NCBI GenBank assembly: GCA_013204585.1
Contig: JABMNL010000040.1
Location: forward strand, 1-64,000
From: SAR202 cluster bacterium
GTDB lineage: Bacteria; Chloroflexota; Dehalococcoidia; Lucifugimonadales; UBA3495
Direction: 5' to 3'
Length of the DNA stretch: 64,000 nt
Below are positions 42,737 to 51,803 of this stretch, piece after piece; positions within the stretch are counted from its first letter, which is position 1; each line of letters opens with the position of its first letter. A program made the translations under genes and the position numbers. The notes beneath the pieces are model-generated. The model was not told where the DNA came from. It saw only the letters and a program-made list of their open reading frames with translations, and did not search any database.

Positions 42737-44674
42737 ATGGCTAAAGTCCTGGGAATAGACCTCGGAACGACAAACTCGGTAGCGGCGGTCATCGAAGCCG
42801 GAGAACCCGTGGTCGTAGAGAACGCCGAAGGCGGTCGTATCACACCGTCCATTGTTGCGCTGAACACAAAAACCGGTGAGCGCTACGTCGGCCAGGTCGC
42901 CAAGCGCCAGGCCGTAACCAACCCAGAGAATACCCTCTTCTCGGTTAAGCGCCTCATGGGCCGAAAGTTTAGCGACCCAGAGGTTAAGAATTCCATGGGC
43001 AAGCTGCCTTATAAGATTGTGGCCGCCCCCAACGGCGATGCCATGGTGCAGCTTGGCGAAGAGGCCCACGCCCCGGCCCAGATTTCTTCTTTCGTGCTGC
43101 AAAAGATTAAGCAAGACGCCGAAGCCAGACTAGGGGAGAAAATAACCCAGGCAGTAATAACAGTACCGGCCTACTTCAATGACGCCCAACGCCAGGCGAC
43201 GAAAGACGCTGGCACCATTGCCGGACTGGAAGTGCTGCGCATTATCAACGAACCCACTGCGTCGGCCCTGGCCTACGGCTTGGACAAGACCAAGACCGAC
43301 GCCTCGATAGCGGTCTTCGACCTTGGCGGCGGGACCTTCGACATAACCATCCTCCAGATGGGCGAAGGGGTTTTCGAGGTGAAGTCCACCAACGGGGACA
43401 CCTTCTTGGGCGGCGACGACTTCGACCAGAAGATTCTGGAGTGGTTGATTGGTGAGTTTAAGCAGGAGACCGGCATCGACTTAGCCACAGACCGGATGGC
43501 CCTGCAACGCTTGCGCGACGCCGCAGAACGGGCCAAGGTCGACCTGTCCAGCGTCCTGCAGACGGAAATCAACCTGCCGTTCATCACCGCCGACGCCAGC
43601 GGCCCACAACACATGGTTAAGACACTAAGCCGGGCCAAACTAGAACAGTTGGTCGCCGATTTAATTAATCGCACCGAAGGCCCTTGTCGACAGGCGTTGA
43701 CCGATTCTGGTATCGCCACCGGCGAAATCGACGAAGTAATCATGGTCGGCGGCATGAGCCGCATGCCGGCCGTTCTCGAAAAGGTCAAACAGGTGTTTGG
43801 CAAGGAACCCAACCGGAGCGTGAACCCCGACGAGGCCGTGGCCCTGGGAGCCGCCATCCAAGCAGGCGTGTTATCCGGTGATGTCAACGACATCGTGCTG
43901 CTCGACGTTACTCCGTTGACATTGGGCCTGGAGACTCTGGGCAGCGTGATGACGACCCTCATACCCCGGAACACAACCATCCCAACCAAGAAGGTAGAGA
44001 CGTTCACCACCGCCGCCGAAAGCCAGACCACGGTGGATATCCACGTCCTACAGGGTGAACGCTCAATGGCGTCGGACAACAAGTCAATTGGTCGGTTCAT
44101 GCTGGACGGCCTCTTGCCCGCGCCCCGTGGCGTACCTCAGATCGAGGTCACCTTCGACATCGACGCCAACGGTATCCTGAGCGTGTCGGCCAAGGATAAG
44201 GGGACCAGCAAAGAGCAGAAAATTGTCATCCAATCGGGTTCTGGGCTAGAGAAAGAAGACATCGAGCGCATGGTCAACGAAGCCCTGGAGAACGAGGAAG
44301 CCGACAAGGTGCGCAAGGCCGAAGTTGAGACACGGAACCAAGCCGACTCCCTGGTCTTCAGCTCTGAGAAGCTGTTGGCCGAAAACGCCGAAAAAATACC
44401 TGAGGAACTTAAGACCGAGGTGCAGGGCAAAATTGACGCGCTCAAGGCAGCCATTGCCGCCAACAGCACCGCCGAAATTCAATCGGCTACGACTGAGCTA
44501 AACAGCGCGTTGCAACGAGTCGGAGAAATAGTGTATAGCCAAAGTGGTGGGGCGGAAGAGGGCGGCCAAGACCCCACTGGCGGCATGGGAATGGGCGGCC
44601 CGGGAGGGGATGGAGAGGTTGGCGAAAGCCAAGATGACGAAGGCACCGTCGAGGGTGAATTTAGGGAAGTTTAG
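42737..44674 (+). CDS. dnaK: Molecular chaperone DnaK
   Basis: 645 residues from the ATG at 42737, which has AGGAGAG upstream; the open frame begins 24 bases earlier. ATPase motifs: GIDLGTTNS (phosphate 1), [35 protein letters not shown], and the ASALAYGLD region. The substrate-binding domain and a Gly/Met-rich linker ([10 protein letters not shown]) are followed by an acidic tail ending EGEFREV, close to the usual EEV. No dnaJ follows, unlike many operons. Confidence 0.97.
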   Translation: MAKVLGIDLGTTNSVAAVIEAGEPVVVENAEGGRITPSIVALNTKTGERYVGQVAKRQAVTNPENTLFSVKRLMGRKFSDPEVKNSMGKLPYKIVAAPNGDAMVQLGEEAHAPAQISSFVLQKIKQDAEARLGEKITQAVITVPAYFNDAQRQATKDAGTIAGLEVLRIINEPTASALAYGLDKTKTDASIAVFDLGGGTFDITILQMGEGVFEVKSTNGDTFLGGDDFDQKILEWLIGEFKQETGIDLATDRMALQRLRDAAERAKVDLSSVLQTEINLPFITADASGPQHMVKTLSRAKLEQLVADLINRTEGPCRQALTDSGIATGEIDEVIMVGGMSRMPAVLEKVKQVFGKEPNRSVNPDEAVALGAAIQAGVLSGDVNDIVLLDVTPLTLGLETLGSVMTTLIPRNTTIPTKKVETFTTAAESQTTVDIHVLQGERSMASDNKSIGRFMLDGLLPAPRGVPQIEVTFDIDANGILSVSAKDKGTSKEQKIVIQSGSGLEKEDIERMVNEALENEEADKVRKAEVETRNQADSLVFSSEKLLAENAEKIPEELKTEVQGKIDALKAAIAANSTAEIQSATTELNSALQRVGEIVYSQSGGAEEGGQDPTGGMGMGGPGGDGEVGESQDDEGTVEGEFREV

Positions 44675-44735
44675 CTGTGAGTCCAACAAAGCGGTTTGAC
44701 CGTAGTATCTAGGCTGGATAAGAATCTAAGTAAGA

Positions 44736-44754
44736 AAGGGGTTTGAAACCCGCC
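44736..44754 (+). repeat. Partial family B repeat
   Basis: AAGGGGTTTGAAACCCGCC retains the arms of the hairpin seen in full at 24147-24178. It lies in the gap after dnaK. Confidence 0.5.
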
Positions 44755-44816
44755 TGAATACCCCCGAACCAGCAAACACCGTATTGGTGACGTGTTTTTT
44801 AAAGAGCCGGGTCTGA

Positions 44817-44822
44817 TATAAT
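44817..44822 (+). promoter_or_regulatory. Candidate -10 box upstream of the 113-aa gene
   Basis: TATAAT at 44817-44822, 96 bp before the ATG of the next gene. No good -35 is seen at standard spacing, so this is suggestive only. Confidence 0.35.
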
Positions 44823-44917
44823 TATGTCTAGAAGCCCCGAACCTTTGAACGAACAAATAGACTCCCCAAACCGGGCCATTAATTGAGGAATCGAAGTTCT
44901 AGGCCAACGGAGATTAC

Positions 44918-45259
44918 ATGAGCGGACAACAAGACCAGGCAAACCAAGAAGTTTTAGGAGACGGCAAGACCGAAGAGGTTGTGTCGACCCTGAACTCTGA
45001 AATGGACACTCCAATTGCTGACAATGTCTGGAGAGTGCCAGGTATTGATAAAGACCTGACTCCTCTGCAGTATCACTACCTGAGCATGCTACAGCGCCTT
45101 GTGGCCCTCAAGAACACTTATCAAACAGACGCTAGCTACGAAGCGTGGATGATGATTGGTCTGAACCAAGCCGTCTACTCGACGCTGCGCGACAGCATTG
45201 AAGCCAATGTTGGCGACGAAGCCAAGGAACTGCTTAATCGGGAGCAGCACGTAAACTAA
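44918..45259 (+). CDS. Hypothetical protein, 113 aa
   Basis: Unrecognised acidic, helical protein. The first 35 residues are polar and probably disordered. The remainder, VWRVPGIDKDLTPLQYHYLSMLQRLVALKNTYQTDASYEAWMMIGLNQAVYSTLRDSI, looks like two or three amphipathic helices. No signal peptide or membrane segment. It is followed by a clear terminator, which supports a real monocistronic gene. I give no function. Confidence 0.6.
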   Translation: MSGQQDQANQEVLGDGKTEEVVSTLNSEMDTPIADNVWRVPGIDKDLTPLQYHYLSMLQRLVALKNTYQTDASYEAWMMIGLNQAVYSTLRDSIEANVGDEAKELLNREQHVN

Positions 45260-45291
45260 TCAGCTTACGCGCTAATCTAAACTGGAAACTC

Positions 45292-45324
45292 GAAGACGGG
45301 GGCTTAGGCCCCCGTCTTCTTTTT
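45292..45324 (+). terminator. Rho-independent terminator
   Basis: Arms GAAGACGGGGGC and GCCCCCGTCTTC pair perfectly around TTAG and are followed by five T. It ends the 113-residue gene. Confidence 0.92.
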
Positions 45325-45384
45325 ATCCCCCATCTCTTTATCTCCCATCTCTTTATCCCCAATCTCTTTATCCCCAATCTCTAC
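45325..45384. repeat. Tandem repeat, four 15-nt units
   Basis: Four head-to-tail copies of ATCCCC(C/A)ATCTCTTT with few differences, beginning right after the terminator T-run and lying between convergent genes. The last unit ends CTCTAC. Confidence 0.85.
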
Positions 45385-45412
45385 CTGGGCTAGCGCAACC
45401 ACCTACATCCTG

Positions 45413-46606
45413 TTACTTAGCGGTCAAGCCATGCGCCGGAAATATTTGCTGACGAATCGCCGCAACCGACTCCTCAACGTATCTTCTAGCTTCAATTTTG
45501 ATATGGCCCGGCACCTCTGGGCTTGTATCGTCCCTGAGCCTACCTGCGCCGTGCTCCCGGGCGAAAGCCGCCGGTAACTGGTCGGGCCACTCAATTCCCA
45601 ACATTGCGCCGTAGGCCAAGGTCCAGGCACGGGCCACTGCCGTCACATCGTAGCCACCGCCACCCAACGCCAGCCAAGGCAAACCAAGTCCCGCCAGCTC
45701 CCGTACCACCTCAATGTAACCCTCCGTAGTCACCTGTAGGTGAGTCAAAGGGTCGGTATGGTAGCTATCGATACCCAGCTGAGTCACCAACACATCGGGC
45801 GCAAAGGCCTTAATCAGGGGTGGCACAATCTGCTTGAACGATTCAACGTAGTCGTCATCGCCGGTGTATGGGTAGAGCGGCAGGTTCACCGAGTAGCCCA
45901 AGCCAACGCCCTCGCCCATTTCGGCCACTGAGCCAGTGCCGGGAAACAAGTACTGCCCAGATTCGTGAACCGATATGGTCAACACCCGGTCATCGCGGTA
46001 AAAAGCTTCCTGTACACCGTCTCCGTGGTGCGCATCGATGTCCACATAGGCCACGCGCAGACCTCGGTTCAAGAAATAGTGGATTGCCAGAGCAGGGTCG
46101 TTAAACACGCAGAAACCGGAGGCGTGGTTAGCTGCCGCATGGTGCAGCCCGCCCGAGATATTGAAGGCCGCATCCACTTCTCCGCTGGCCACCATCTCAG
46201 CGGCTACCAGCGAACCGCCAGTGCTCAAGGCCGCCGCATCGTACATCCCTGGATATACCGGATTATCACCATTCGCGCTAAATCCAAACCGTGCGGCGTC
46301 TGCCCGTGTGGCGTCTGCCCGTGTGGCGTCTGCCCGCGTGGCGTCTGCCCGCGTGGCGTCTGCCAATGAAGAGATCGAGTCCAGGGCCTTCACGGCGGCA
46401 ACATATTCCGGCGTATGCAGCCAGGCCAACTCCTCCTCAGTCGCTGAGCGAGGGTCGAGCAGGACTGCTCCGGGATGGTCAAAGGCCCCGTATTCCTGCA
46501 AGAGTTGGTAGGTGTACCGTAAGCGCACCGGACGCATTGGGTGGTCGGAACGCAGTTCATGACGGGAGAGGGAATCTTCGTAAATAAACGCCGCTCGCTG
46601 TGCCAT
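45413..46606 (-). CDS. acuC: AcuC-type histone-deacetylase-family protein
   Basis: 397 residues of the class I/II deacetylase fold. ISGGLHHAAANHASGFCVFNDPALAI carries the catalytic His pair, and DIDAHHGDGVQEAFYRDDRVLTISVHESG holds zinc ligands and the active-site loop. QLGIDSYHTDPLTHLQ has the remaining ligand region. Bacterial AcuC deacetylates acetyl-CoA synthetase, and that is the best guess here. An internal run of five ADATR-type pentapeptides (five 15-bp units, 46291-46365) is inserted in a surface loop near residues 81-105. The gene has no partner enzymes beside it. Confidence 0.88.
   Translation of the reverse strand: MAQRAAFIYEDSLSRHELRSDHPMRPVRLRYTYQLLQEYGAFDHPGAVLLDPRSATEEELAWLHTPEYVAAVKALDSISSLADATRADATRADATRADATRADAARFGFSANGDNPVYPGMYDAAALSTGGSLVAAEMVASGEVDAAFNISGGLHHAAANHASGFCVFNDPALAIHYFLNRGLRVAYVDIDAHHGDGVQEAFYRDDRVLTISVHESGQYLFPGTGSVAEMGEGVGLGYSVNLPLYPYTGDDDYVESFKQIVPPLIKAFAPDVLVTQLGIDSYHTDPLTHLQVTTEGYIEVVRELAGLGLPWLALGGGGYDVTAVARAWTLAYGAMLGIEWPDQLPAAFAREHGAGRLRDDTSPEVPGHIKIEARRYVEESVAAIRQQIFPAHGLTAK
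46291..46365. repeat. In-frame tandem repeat, five 15-bp units
   Basis: Five copies of G(T/C)G(T/C)GGCGTCTGCCC (plus-strand reading), coding on the minus strand for the Ala-Asp-Ala-Thr-Arg repeat in the acuC-type gene. Each unit keeps the frame, so the copy number may vary between strains. Confidence 0.9.
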
Positions 46607-46971
46607 TCAATAACCTGACCTAACAGAAAGATTCGCTTGGGGACGTTTTATGAAAAATGCTTTAGAACCGGCCAATTGAAGTCTATTCAGGCCCTATCTC
46701 CCGGTCAACCAGGCGTGGAGCAGGGCCAAATTCGAGAAAATCCGTATTGGGGTCCATAGAGAAATTTACGTTTATCTGATTATCATAATTAATGGGTAGC
46801 TATACGCTGCCCTAGGTTGCGTGTATCCGGTATATTCGTGCTTCATACCGGCAACAGCCGACAATTTCGGCGGGCGAGAGCAATATTATTTTAAAGCAGG
46901 CAGCCTGGCTAGTTCAGGTAGCCTGAACTGAAACTCTTTTATCGCGCTGCCAATCCACAGGAGTAATCATC
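46607..46971. other. Intergenic gap with one hairpin, no gene seen
   Basis: 365 bp with no credible reading frame. The only clear structure is a hairpin at 46911-46929: AGTTCAGG, loop TAG, CCTGAACT, followed by GAAACTCTTTT, 43 bp upstream of the next start. It may be an attenuator or regulatory stem. The remainder is comparatively A/T-rich and probably holds divergent promoters. Confidence 0.5.
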
Positions 46972-47625
46972 ATGGTCAACGGATTCGACGACGGTTTGCA
47001 AGACCGGCTAAAACAGGCCGAGATTGCGGAGAGGGAAATGCAGAGGTTACAACCATTAGCCTCCGAAGCTCCCCAGTTGCGTCTGCAAAAGGCCAAGGCC
47101 CAACGGGAACAAGAACGCCAACACGCCAAAGAAGACGCCCTTACCAGAGCCAGGAACGCGGTGCAATCTGCCGCAGACAAGCAGAACCGGGTGCCCGACC
47201 TGCTTAACCAGGCCGCCCGCGCGGTCATCGAGCTTTATACCTTGCTGAAAGACGTGGAAAGCTCCCGCCGCCAAGCCATGGAAGCCCTGGCCATCGCCGA
47301 CCGCGTGGACTACGACATAGAATTAGAAGAAGGCGAAGAACACGAGCGCTCTCTGGACCGGGACACCCGTGGGCTAGCCTACGCTCTGGCCGCCCGCCAC
47401 GGCGACGCCCGGGTCAAGGAATTGCTGGAGGATTGCGACCCTGGGTTCACCATGTTGCGGGGCTGCAATCTGGACGAGCCCCTCTACCGCGATGTGGCTA
47501 ATTTCATCGTTCGTCACGCCGTCCCCAAAGAAGCGCCACCTTCGGGGTTGATTAGCAGAACACTAACCTCTCCACCAGACGAACCAGCGCCAAAGGCTGA
47601 GGAGACCGGCAACACCGACTACTAA
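46972..47625 (+). CDS. Coiled-coil hypothetical protein, 217 aa
   Basis: Unrecognised. The N-terminal 90 residues are charged coiled coil (RLKQAEIAEREMQRLQPLA, LQKAKAQREQERQHAKEDALTRARNAVQS). A second helical region follows (LLNQAARAVIELYTLLKDVESSRRQAMEAL). A conserved-looking compact domain ends with FTMLRGCNLDEPLYRDVANFIVRHAVP. No signal or membrane segments. It could be a cell-architecture or chaperone-like protein, but nothing in the sequence decides. Confidence 0.6.
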   Translation: MVNGFDDGLQDRLKQAEIAEREMQRLQPLASEAPQLRLQKAKAQREQERQHAKEDALTRARNAVQSAADKQNRVPDLLNQAARAVIELYTLLKDVESSRRQAMEALAIADRVDYDIELEEGEEHERSLDRDTRGLAYALAARHGDARVKELLEDCDPGFTMLRGCNLDEPLYRDVANFIVRHAVPKEAPPSGLISRTLTSPPDEPAPKAEETGNTDY

Positions 47626-47707
47626 CCGCATATTTGGGCACGGCTTTGACCACGGCCCGCTGCAAATTCTGCAGCACGCCAAGTTTCGGGATCAGGAGAA
47701 TATCTAC

Positions 47708-48469
47708 ATGGCTTCTCTGAATCAGTACGGAGACAAGTACCGGCACATCCGTATGGAACGCCGTCAGGGAATCCTCCAGATGACCTTCCACACCGATGGC
47801 GGAGAACTCCAATGGGGCAGTGGCCCGCACACCGAGTTCCCCCAGGCCTTCGCCGACGTCGGCAGCGACCCGGAAAACCGCATAATTATCATGACTGGGA
47901 GCGGCGACGCTTTCTCCGGCCCGGCTGGCTCAGCTACCGGTGCCCCCAAACGGTCGCCTCAGCAATGGGACCAGACCTACTGGGAAGGAAAACGCCTGCT
48001 AACTAACCTGCTGGACATCGAAGTGCCCATGATTAGCGCAATCAATGGGCCAGCGCTCCGCCACTCGGAGATACCACTGCTGTGCGACATTGTTCTCGCT
48101 TCGGACACCGCTGCGTTTCAAGACTCAGGCCACTTTATGAGCGGCCTAGTGCCTGGCGATGGCGTGCACATCGTCTATCCCCTGCTATTAGGACTAAACC
48201 GCGGCCGCTATTTCCTGTTCACCGGCCAAAGAATCGAAGCCCAAGAAGCCAAGACCCTAGGGCTGGTGAGCGAAGTTCTACCCCAAGCTGAGTTGCTACC
48301 CCGTGCCTGGGCATTGGCCGAGAAAATGGCTCAGCAATCCGACATCGTGCTGCGCTACAGCCGGGTGGCCATGACCCAAGTAGTTAAGCGCCTTATGCAA
48401 GACATTTTGGGCTATGGGTTGGCTCTAGAGGGCCTCGGTTCGGCAGATACAATGTTGAACCAAGGCTAA
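47708..48469 (+). CDS. Crotonase-family protein, 6-oxocamphor-hydrolase-like
   Basis: 253 residues. GDAFSGPAGSATG and AINGPALRHSEIPLLCDIVLASDTAAFQDSGHF are the two oxyanion-hole loops of the crotonase fold. FHTDGGELQWGSGPHTEFPQAFADVGSDPENRIIIMTG closely follows the beta-diketone hydrolase 6-oxocamphor hydrolase layout, with the FHTDGG His in the right place. C-C bond cleavage or another acyl transformation is likely; a normal hydratase is possible. Spacing suggests it is expressed separately from its neighbours. Confidence 0.82.
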   Translation: MASLNQYGDKYRHIRMERRQGILQMTFHTDGGELQWGSGPHTEFPQAFADVGSDPENRIIIMTGSGDAFSGPAGSATGAPKRSPQQWDQTYWEGKRLLTNLLDIEVPMISAINGPALRHSEIPLLCDIVLASDTAAFQDSGHFMSGLVPGDGVHIVYPLLLGLNRGRYFLFTGQRIEAQEAKTLGLVSEVLPQAELLPRAWALAEKMAQQSDIVLRYSRVAMTQVVKRLMQDILGYGLALEGLGSADTMLNQG

Positions 48470-48555
48470 ACCGCGCCTAGACACATCTGATTAAAGCCCG
48501 GTTCCAGTGCGGTTCGGGACTTGAAAATTCGACCCCGTTCTGGCAAGATGAGCCT

Positions 48556-49476
48556 ATGCGAATCGGTGCGTTTGAACTAAATGAACCACTTCCCGAGCTG
48601 AAAGACCCCCATGTCTTCGCAATGGTGCGTCCGTGGGTGGATGTAGGCAGCGTGGGTACCCTCACGCTCAATCGCCTAGAACGCTTCCTGGGTTCCAAGG
48701 AATTGGGCCGTCTAGTCCGCCCTGGCACCTTCTTCGACTTCACCCGCTACCGTCCCAACATGCGCCTGGTGGACGGCAAGCGCGAGGTCAAGGTACCCAA
48801 CAGCATCATTCGCTACGCCATCACCGAGGATGGGCCAGACTACCTGTTCTTGCATCTAATGGAGCCCCACTCCAACGGTGAGGACTACACCGACTCCATC
48901 CTAGAAGTGGTCAACCACTTCAACGTGAAACGCTACTGCCGATTGGGCGCCATGTACGACGCAGTGCCGCATACGCGACCCCTCTTGGTCACTGGTAGCT
49001 TGGGTGACGTTACCCAAAACCGCCCGGTAGCCAACTTCAAGATTCGCCAGAGTACCTACCAAGGCCCAACCACCATCATGAACTTGCTTTCGGAAGGGGT
49101 TGAAAAGGCCAACATCGAGTCCATCAACTTCATGGTCCACCTGCCCCAGTACGTGCAGTTGGAAGAGGACTACGCTGGCACTTCCCGCATGATTGAAGTC
49201 TTGTCTTCGGTCTACGACAGCATTCCCGCCGACTTGGCCCCCGTGCGACGGGGACAGCGCCAATACCGTGAACTTAATTCCACCCTTGACCGAAACTCGG
49301 AGCTCAAGACTCTGATTCAGCAGATGGAAGCCTACTACGACGCCCAGCTAGACTCGGAAGAGGCGTCATCGGCTCCCACTGACGAGTCGGCTCCGCCCAC
49401 CACCACCTTATCGCCAGAGATTGAGCAGTTCCTCAGCGAACTTGGTGGACGGCTGGATCCCGACTCCGAAGCCTAG
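48556..49476 (+). CDS. PAC2-family protein
   Basis: 306 residues. The core (about residues 40-240) has ITEDGPDYLFLHLMEPHSNGEDYTDSILEVVNHFNVKRYCRLGAMYDAVPHTRPLLVTGS, TYQGPTTIMNLLSEGVEKANIESINFMVHLPQYVQLEEDYAGTSRMIEVLSSV. This is the PAC2 fold named for a proteasome assembly chaperone, with bacterial members of unknown role. The C-terminal 50 residues are Ser/Pro/Glu-rich linker. Being in a bacterium, a proteasome function should not be assumed, and no proteasome genes are visible. Confidence 0.82.
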   Translation: MRIGAFELNEPLPELKDPHVFAMVRPWVDVGSVGTLTLNRLERFLGSKELGRLVRPGTFFDFTRYRPNMRLVDGKREVKVPNSIIRYAITEDGPDYLFLHLMEPHSNGEDYTDSILEVVNHFNVKRYCRLGAMYDAVPHTRPLLVTGSLGDVTQNRPVANFKIRQSTYQGPTTIMNLLSEGVEKANIESINFMVHLPQYVQLEEDYAGTSRMIEVLSSVYDSIPADLAPVRRGQRQYRELNSTLDRNSELKTLIQQMEAYYDAQLDSEEASSAPTDESAPPTTTLSPEIEQFLSELGGRLDPDSEA

Positions 49477-49621
49477 TCGCCCCGGCTCATTCGCCTCATT
49501 TTCCCTTTGGCCTTTGGCTTTCTCCATCCTGATAGCGTCTTGCTGCTAATATGCCCCTATGCTAGACTCTTTTGGTACTTCCAGGCGTGAAATTCGCCAA
49601 TTCTACGTGTAATCGGGTGAC

Positions 49622-50641
49622 ATGACCCAACCAGCTAACGGCAGCCATAAAGGCGTAATATTCTCCGGCATGCGGCCCACCGGGCTGCTCCATCTGGGGA
49701 ACTACATGGGGGCCCTGCAAAATTGGGTCACCCTACAAGATGACTACAGTTGTATCTACTGCGCCGTGGACATCCACGCGCTGACCACGGTGGAACGCCC
49801 TGAAGAGACCGCCAGCATCAAGCCCAACATCGAAGACATGGTGCTCGACTGGCTGGCCGCCGGGGTTGACCCAGAAAAGAGCATCGTCTTTGTGCAGTCC
49901 CACGTTCCCGAAGTGATGACCCTACACACATTGCTCAGCATGATTACGCCGTTGGGCTGGCTGACCAGAGTGCCCACCTTCAAAGACAAAGTGCGCCAGA
50001 TGCACGAGACCGAAGAGACGGTGAACTACGGCCTGGTTGGCTATCCAATACTCCAGACCGCCGACATCATCCTTTACAAGGCCGACACCGTCCCTGTGGG
50101 CCAAGACCAAGTGCCCCACATAGAGCTGTCCAGGGAGATTGTTCGCCGGTTCAACAATATGTTCGGCGAGACCTTCCCCGAGCCCAAGGCCAAGCTGACT
50201 GAAGCGCCCCTGCTGTTGGGCTTGGACGGCCAGAACAAGATGTCGAAAACCTTGGACAACCACCTGGACTTGGCCGCCACGCCCGAAGAGACCACCAAGC
50301 GCGTGCTGACCGCCTTCACCGATCCGGAACGGGTGCGCCGGGAATTACCGGGCCGTCCCGATGTTTGCAACATCTACTCCCTGCACAAGATATTCAGCGG
50401 GGCCGAAGCCTCTAGTGCCGTCTACAGCGAATGCACCACTGCCCAACGGGGATGTGTCGACTGCAAACGCCACCTGGCCGACAGCATCAACGACTACCTC
50501 AAGGACCTGCGGGAACGGCGCGAGGAATTTAAAGCCCGCCCCGGCTACGTCCAAGAGATACTCCACGAGGGCGGCAAGAAGGCCAAAGCCATCGCGGTGG
50601 AGACCCTGGCCGAGGTCTACGATAAGATGGGCCTGGGCTAG
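49622..50641 (+). CDS. trpS: Tryptophanyl-tRNA synthetase
   Basis: 339-residue class Ic synthetase. GMRPTGLLHLGNYMGAL carries the HIGH-type ATP motif (HLGN). MVLDWLAAGVDP and FVQSHVPE follow. LLLGLDGQNKMSKTLDNHLDL has the KMSKS loop as KMSKT. Length is normal. The 145-bp leader has no visible T-box features by eye, and a terminator hairpin follows. Confidence 0.96.
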   Translation: MTQPANGSHKGVIFSGMRPTGLLHLGNYMGALQNWVTLQDDYSCIYCAVDIHALTTVERPEETASIKPNIEDMVLDWLAAGVDPEKSIVFVQSHVPEVMTLHTLLSMITPLGWLTRVPTFKDKVRQMHETEETVNYGLVGYPILQTADIILYKADTVPVGQDQVPHIELSREIVRRFNNMFGETFPEPKAKLTEAPLLLGLDGQNKMSKTLDNHLDLAATPEETTKRVLTAFTDPERVRRELPGRPDVCNIYSLHKIFSGAEASSAVYSECTTAQRGCVDCKRHLADSINDYLKDLRERREEFKARPGYVQEILHEGGKKAKAIAVETLAEVYDKMGLG

Positions 50642-50648
50642 GTAGCCC

Positions 50649-50693
50649 AAGCCGAAGGCCCCGATGAAATTGGGGCTGTCAGCTTCGGCTTTT
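50649..50693 (+). terminator. Branched hairpin terminator after trpS
   Basis: AAGCCGAAG pairs with CTTCGGCTT, and inside it GCCCC pairs with GGGGC, giving a two-part stem followed by TTT. It lies 8 bp beyond the trpS stop. Confidence 0.75.
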
Positions 50694-50727
50694 CCGTTCC
50701 ACCTAAACTGTTTTTCGCGGGATTTTT

Positions 50728-51549
50728 ATGCCAGATAATCTGATGCCGATTTCTAAAAACGGCCGCCCAGCCATGGACGTCATGCTGGACGCTGCCCGTG
50801 CTGCCGGGGCCATTCTCCGGGACCGGTTCAATTCTGAGAAAGAGGTGTCTTTCAAAGGCAAAAAAGACATCGTGACCGATGTTGACCTGGCCGCGGAAAA
50901 GACCATCTTGCGAATGCTCACCGGCGAGTTTCCCGAATTCAGCATCCTGGCTGAAGAGTCCAAGCCCGTTAACGGAGACTCGCCCTACAAATGGGTGGTC
51001 GACCCGTTAGACGGCACTCGAAACTACGCCCAAGGCATCCCCCACTTCTGCACCATCATCGCCCTGGCCAAAGACGACCACGTCATCGCCAGCGCGACCT
51101 ACGACCCGGTGCGCGAGGAGATGTTCACCGCCGAGGAAGGCAAAGGGGCATTTCTAAACGGCACGAAGCTCACCGCGTCGGAGACTACTGAGGTAAGTCG
51201 TTGCCTGTTGTGTTGCGACCTTGGCTACGTGGACGAGAAGGCGGCTTTAGCCATCGACATGATTCGGGCGCTGTGGCCGGACTTGACCAGCATGCGGTTA
51301 TTGGGTTCTGCCGGTTTGGGCGTGGCCTATGCCGCCGCCGGTCGGGTCGACCTATTCTTCCACCATTCGCTAATGCCTTGGGACATCGCCGGCGGCCTAA
51401 TCCTAGCCCAAGAAGCCGGAGCAATAGTGGTTGACCGTCAAGGTAAAGAAGCCAACCTCTTCACCCCCGGCGTAATACTCGCCAACCCCACCTTGATAGC
51501 AGACTTCCTCAAGAGGACTGACGGCATGCCCTGGCGGACAGCGGTCTAG
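50728..51549 (+). CDS. Inositol monophosphatase family protein
   Basis: 273 residues. The Li-sensitive phosphatase motifs are in order: FSILAEES with a metal-binding Glu, VVDPLDGTRNYAQGIPHFCTIIAL (WVDPLDGT-type), and HHSLMPWDIAGGLILAQEAGAIV. It dephosphorylates inositol monophosphate, fructose bisphosphate or PAP depending on branch, which cannot be told from these motifs. The ATG at 50728 is used; a second in-frame ATG lies at 50773. Confidence 0.9.
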   Translation: MPDNLMPISKNGRPAMDVMLDAARAAGAILRDRFNSEKEVSFKGKKDIVTDVDLAAEKTILRMLTGEFPEFSILAEESKPVNGDSPYKWVVDPLDGTRNYAQGIPHFCTIIALAKDDHVIASATYDPVREEMFTAEEGKGAFLNGTKLTASETTEVSRCLLCCDLGYVDEKAALAIDMIRALWPDLTSMRLLGSAGLGVAYAAAGRVDLFFHHSLMPWDIAGGLILAQEAGAIVVDRQGKEANLFTPGVILANPTLIADFLKRTDGMPWRTAV

Positions 51550-51581
51550 CACCCGGTCTTGGAAATATCCTTAGCGGACAA

Positions 51582-51619
51582 CCGTTCGTCCTGAGCCTCG
51601 TCGAAGGACGCGCAGCAGC
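51582..51619 (-). repeat. Family C-like repeat
   Basis: CCGTTCGTCCTGAGCCTCGTCGAAGG reads as the complement of the CCTTCGAC...CTCAGGACGA core at 24056-24103, with a CGCGCAGCAG tail that also follows the copy at 51769-51803. Confidence 0.65.
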
Positions 51620-51697
51620 CAATTTATTGTCTTGAATACCCCACCCGAAAGGGGTTAAATTACAATTAATCGGCCAGGCAATCATCATCCCTTCAAA

Positions 51698-51730
51698 GCA
51701 TCCTGGATTCCAGCTTTCGCTGGAAAGACG
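51698..51730 (+). repeat. Short palindromic interspersed repeat, family A
   Basis: GCATCCTGGATTCCAGC then GCTGGAAAGACG. Same orientation as the 11-43 copy; the sequence to its left also matches the 24394-24427 copy. Confidence 0.8.
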
Positions 51731-51768
51731 GTGTCGCTAGCCAACACAATGACGGCAAAAGCACCCCC

Positions 51769-51803
51769 CGCTCATCATGAGCCCCGTCGAAGGACGCGCA
51801 GCA
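51769..51803 (-). repeat. Family C-like repeat
   Basis: GCTCATCATGAGCCCCGTCG then AAGGACGCGCAGCAG. It shares the tail with 51582-51619 and the GAGCCCCGTCGAA core with 32010-32069. Confidence 0.6.

Noticed and set aside
46291-46365. CRISPR-like array
   Set aside because: The units are contiguous with no spacers and lie in frame within a coding gene, so it is a coding minisatellite.
48556-49476. Proteasome-linked function for the PAC2 protein
   Set aside because: Name similarity only; no proteasome subunits are in the window.
49477-49621. T-box leader in front of trpS
   Set aside because: No T-box core (AGGGTGGNACCGCG-like) or specifier stem was seen in the 145-bp gap.
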